NCBI GenBank assembly: GCA_018242365.1
Contig: JAFECB010000017.1
Coordinates: forward strand, 248,001-312,000
Length of the DNA stretch: 64,000 nucleotides
Source of the DNA: Pseudomonadota bacterium
GTDB taxonomy: Bacteria > Pseudomonadota > Gammaproteobacteria > Xanthomonadales > Xanthomonadaceae
Reading direction: 5' to 3'
The notes beneath the pieces were generated by a model. The model did no database searches. It saw only the letters and a program-made list of their open reading frames with translations, and was not told the origin of the DNA. Below are positions 62,643-64,000 of this stretch, piece after piece (the stretch's first letter is position 1; every line of letters begins with the position of its first letter). A program made the position numbers and the translations under genes.

Positions 62643-63758
62643 ATGACGCAATGGATCGACACCCCCGACGCGCTGCGTGCGCGCACCGCCACCCTGCCAC
62701 CCGTGATCGGGCTGGATACCGAATTTCTTCGCGAGCGCACCTATTGGCCGCAGCTTGCGCTGGTGCAGATCGCCCTGAGCAAGGATGACATCCTGCTCGT
62801 CGATCCGCTGCAGCCGGGCATGTGCGAGGCCCTTTCGCCACTGCTTGCCGACACCGCCACGCTGAAGCTGATGCACAGCCCCAGCGAGGATCTCGTCGCC
62901 TTCCAGCATGCCTGCGGGGTGGTACCGAGCCCCATGTTCGACACCCAGGCCGCAGCCGCGCTGGCGGGGCTGGGTGCGGGACTCGGCTATCAGAAACTGG
63001 TGCAGTCGGTCACCGGCGTCGAGCTGGCCAAGGGCGAAACCCGTTCCGACTGGATGCGCCGCCCGTTGTCGCCATCGCAACTGGACTACGCTGCTGATGA
63101 TGTCCGGCACCTGCACGCCCTGCATGCCACCTTGCAGGACCGGCTGTCCACACTCGGGCGTCTGGATTGGCTCGACGAAGACGCGCAGCGGCAATCGGCC
63201 GCCGCCAGCGACCCACATCCCGATCCGTGGCCGCACCTCGGCCTGCGTAGCGCACGCTTCCTCGATGCCGAAGGCCAACACCGCCTGCTGCGCCTGCTGC
63301 GCTGGCGCGAGCTGCAGGCCCGCACCTCCGACCGACCGCGCGGCTGGATCCTCGACAACGAATTGGCGGTGAACCTGGCGCGCCGCAATCCCGCTGATCG
63401 CGGCACGTTCATCGCCCTGCTGGACGCCGCACCGAAAGCACCGCGCGGACTGCGCGACGCGCTATGGCAGGCCTTGGTCACACCTCTTGCCGATGAAGCC
63501 GACTCCCCATTGGCGCAGGACGAGGAGCGCGACAAGCAGCGGATGCGCGCCATGCAGGATGCCATCGCCACGCTGGCGACCGAGCTGCAACTCCCTGAAG
63601 GCGTGCTGGCCTCTCGGCGCATGCTGGAACCGCTGCTCTCCGGCGCAGGCTGGACGGGCGCACTGGCGGGTTGGCGGCGGCGACTGCTGGAGCCCCGCCT
63701 CGCACCCTTGCTGGCGGCGCCTCCCGGCGATATTACTGACTGGGAGCCACGCAAGTAA
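62643..63758 (+). CDS. rnd: Ribonuclease D
   Basis: A 3'-5' exoribonuclease that trims tRNA precursors and other small RNAs. DEDD motifs: GLDTEFLRERTYWPQLALVQI (Exo I, D and E), LMHSPSEDLVAF (Exo II) and QLDYAADDVRHLH (Exo III). The HRDC domain at ~200-290 (RRLLRLLRWRELQAR...DNELAVNLAR) is present, with a second helical region at the end. The protein has 371 residues. A CATAAT box 6 bases before the ATG and no ribosome binding site suggest a leaderless transcript. A tRNA gene lies directly downstream. Confidence 0.93.
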   Translation: MTQWIDTPDALRARTATLPPVIGLDTEFLRERTYWPQLALVQIALSKDDILLVDPLQPGMCEALSPLLADTATLKLMHSPSEDLVAFQHACGVVPSPMFDTQAAAALAGLGAGLGYQKLVQSVTGVELAKGETRSDWMRRPLSPSQLDYAADDVRHLHALHATLQDRLSTLGRLDWLDEDAQRQSAAASDPHPDPWPHLGLRSARFLDAEGQHRLLRLLRWRELQARTSDRPRGWILDNELAVNLARRNPADRGTFIALLDAAPKAPRGLRDALWQALVTPLADEADSPLAQDEERDKQRMRAMQDAIATLATELQLPEGVLASRRMLEPLLSGAGWTGALAGWRRRLLEPRLAPLLAAPPGDITDWEPRK

Positions 63759-63766
63759 GTCAATGC

Positions 63767-63796
63767 TTGCCCCGCGACGGACGCCCCGACTACAAT
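63767..63796 (+). promoter_or_regulatory. Promoter of tRNA-Asn
   Basis: TTGCCC (63767-63772) and TACAAT (63791-63796) with an 18-base spacer, 10 bases before the tRNA 5' end. This is close to a sigma-70 consensus. Confidence 0.7.
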
Positions 63797-63806
63797 GCGC
63801 GTCCCC

Positions 63807-63883
63807 GCCCGAATAGCTCAGCCGGTTAGAGCACTTGACTGTTAATCAGGGGGTCGTTGGTTCGAGTCCAACTTCGGGCGCCA
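63807..63883 (+). tRNA. tRNA-Asn (GTT)
   Basis: A 77-base tRNA. The acceptor stem GCCCGAA pairs with TTCGGGC; the anticodon stem CTTGA/TCAGG holds the loop CTGTTAA with anticodon GTT. The T arm is GTTGGTTCGAGTCCAAC, and CCA is encoded. No mismatches were noticed except one G-T wobble in the anticodon stem. Confidence 0.98.
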
Positions 63884-63891
63884 GTAATTCC

Positions 63892-63922
63892 AAGGGCTTG
63901 GCCGCGAGGCTAGGCCCTTTTT
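63892..63922 (+). terminator. Rho-independent terminator after tRNA-Asn
   Basis: AAGGGCTTGGCC (63892-63903), loop GCGA, GGCTAGGCCCTT (63908-63919), then T. A 12-bp stem with two wobbles, nine bases after the tRNA CCA end. Confidence 0.88.
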
Positions 63923-63969
63923 CATGTCCGCGCTAAAGTCGCGTCTTCGCCACTGAACGACGACCGGCC

Positions 63970-64000
63970 ATGATCGAAGTCGATGCCCTGTGCAAGCGCT
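63970..64000 (+). CDS. Probable ABC transporter ATP-binding protein, first codons only
   Basis: Ten codons read MIEVDALCKR before the window ends. A start of the form MIEVxxLxKR is typical of ABC ATPase subunits (before the Walker A motif), but nothing more is visible. The sequence upstream has no strong ribosome binding site (CGACCGGCC). Confidence 0.4.
   Translation, partial: MIEVDALCKR

Noticed and set aside
63807-63883. tRNA-Asn as attachment site of an integrated element
   Set aside because: No integrase, no direct repeat of the tRNA 3' end and no mobile genes are visible, though the region to the right is outside the window.

Overview
The window looks like a chromosomal stretch from a high-GC gammaproteobacterium of the Xanthomonadaceae/Lysobacteraceae (Xanthomonas-Lysobacter-Luteimonas type). 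The strongest evidence is the arginine cluster. It carries an N-acetylornithine (not ornithine) carbamoyltransferase, an acetylcitrulline deacetylase and a fused acetylglutamate kinase/synthase, an arrangement known from xanthomonads. A FimX-type protein, a DksA with a long basic tail and many GTAG-type REP elements agree with this. No plasmid or phage backbone, insertion sequence, rRNA operon or CRISPR array was seen.

Layout. 1-16.4 kb (minus strand): a two-partner secretion operon. In transcription order it encodes a secreted TPR-CHAT protein, a TpsB/FhaC-type outer-membrane transporter and two giant paralogous filamentous-haemagglutinin-like exoproteins, followed after a gap by the start of a small exported protein. 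16.8-24.1 kb (minus): argF', argG, argE', argAB, argC and argH, preceded by a leader that looks like a classical attenuator. 24.3-35.4 kb: housekeeping genes (cysS, sufE, an MFS exporter, dksA, yidD, an M23 lipoprotein, folE2, a squalene/phytoene-synthase-like protein, gph, mtaD, efp). 35.4-44.9 kb (plus): epmB, fimX, gluQ, phaB, a c-type cytochrome, a DUF456 protein, mscS, a TerB-like protein, fpr and a histidine phosphatase. 45-56.5 kb: gpx, dcp, a DUF3298 lipoprotein, csp, rhomboid, GST, GNAT, Rieske, hutD-like, comEA, an M20 peptidase and deaD. 56.5-64 kb: a 50-residue membrane protein, wecA, tcdA, phaR, an M48 peptidase, a SUMF1-type lipoprotein, rnd, tRNA-Asn and the first codons of a probable ABC ATPase.

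How the parts work together. The arg genes form one near-continuous minus-strand unit for the acetylated route from glutamate to arginine. efp and epmB are divergent neighbours and enzyme/substrate partners. phaB and phaR, 19 kb apart, belong to polyhydroxyalkanoate metabolism, and each lies next to one copy of a conserved four-hairpin intergenic element that shows compensatory base changes. Small repeats are frequent at gene ends: REP elements supply the stop codons of argC and folE2, and a heptanucleotide repeat is translated in both ArgF' and ArgG.

Most promising for follow-up: the two-copy four-hairpin element, the arginine attenuator, the CHAT-TPS operon with a C-terminal cysteine loop on both exoproteins, and the DksA with a histone-H1-like tail and a dismantled zinc finger.
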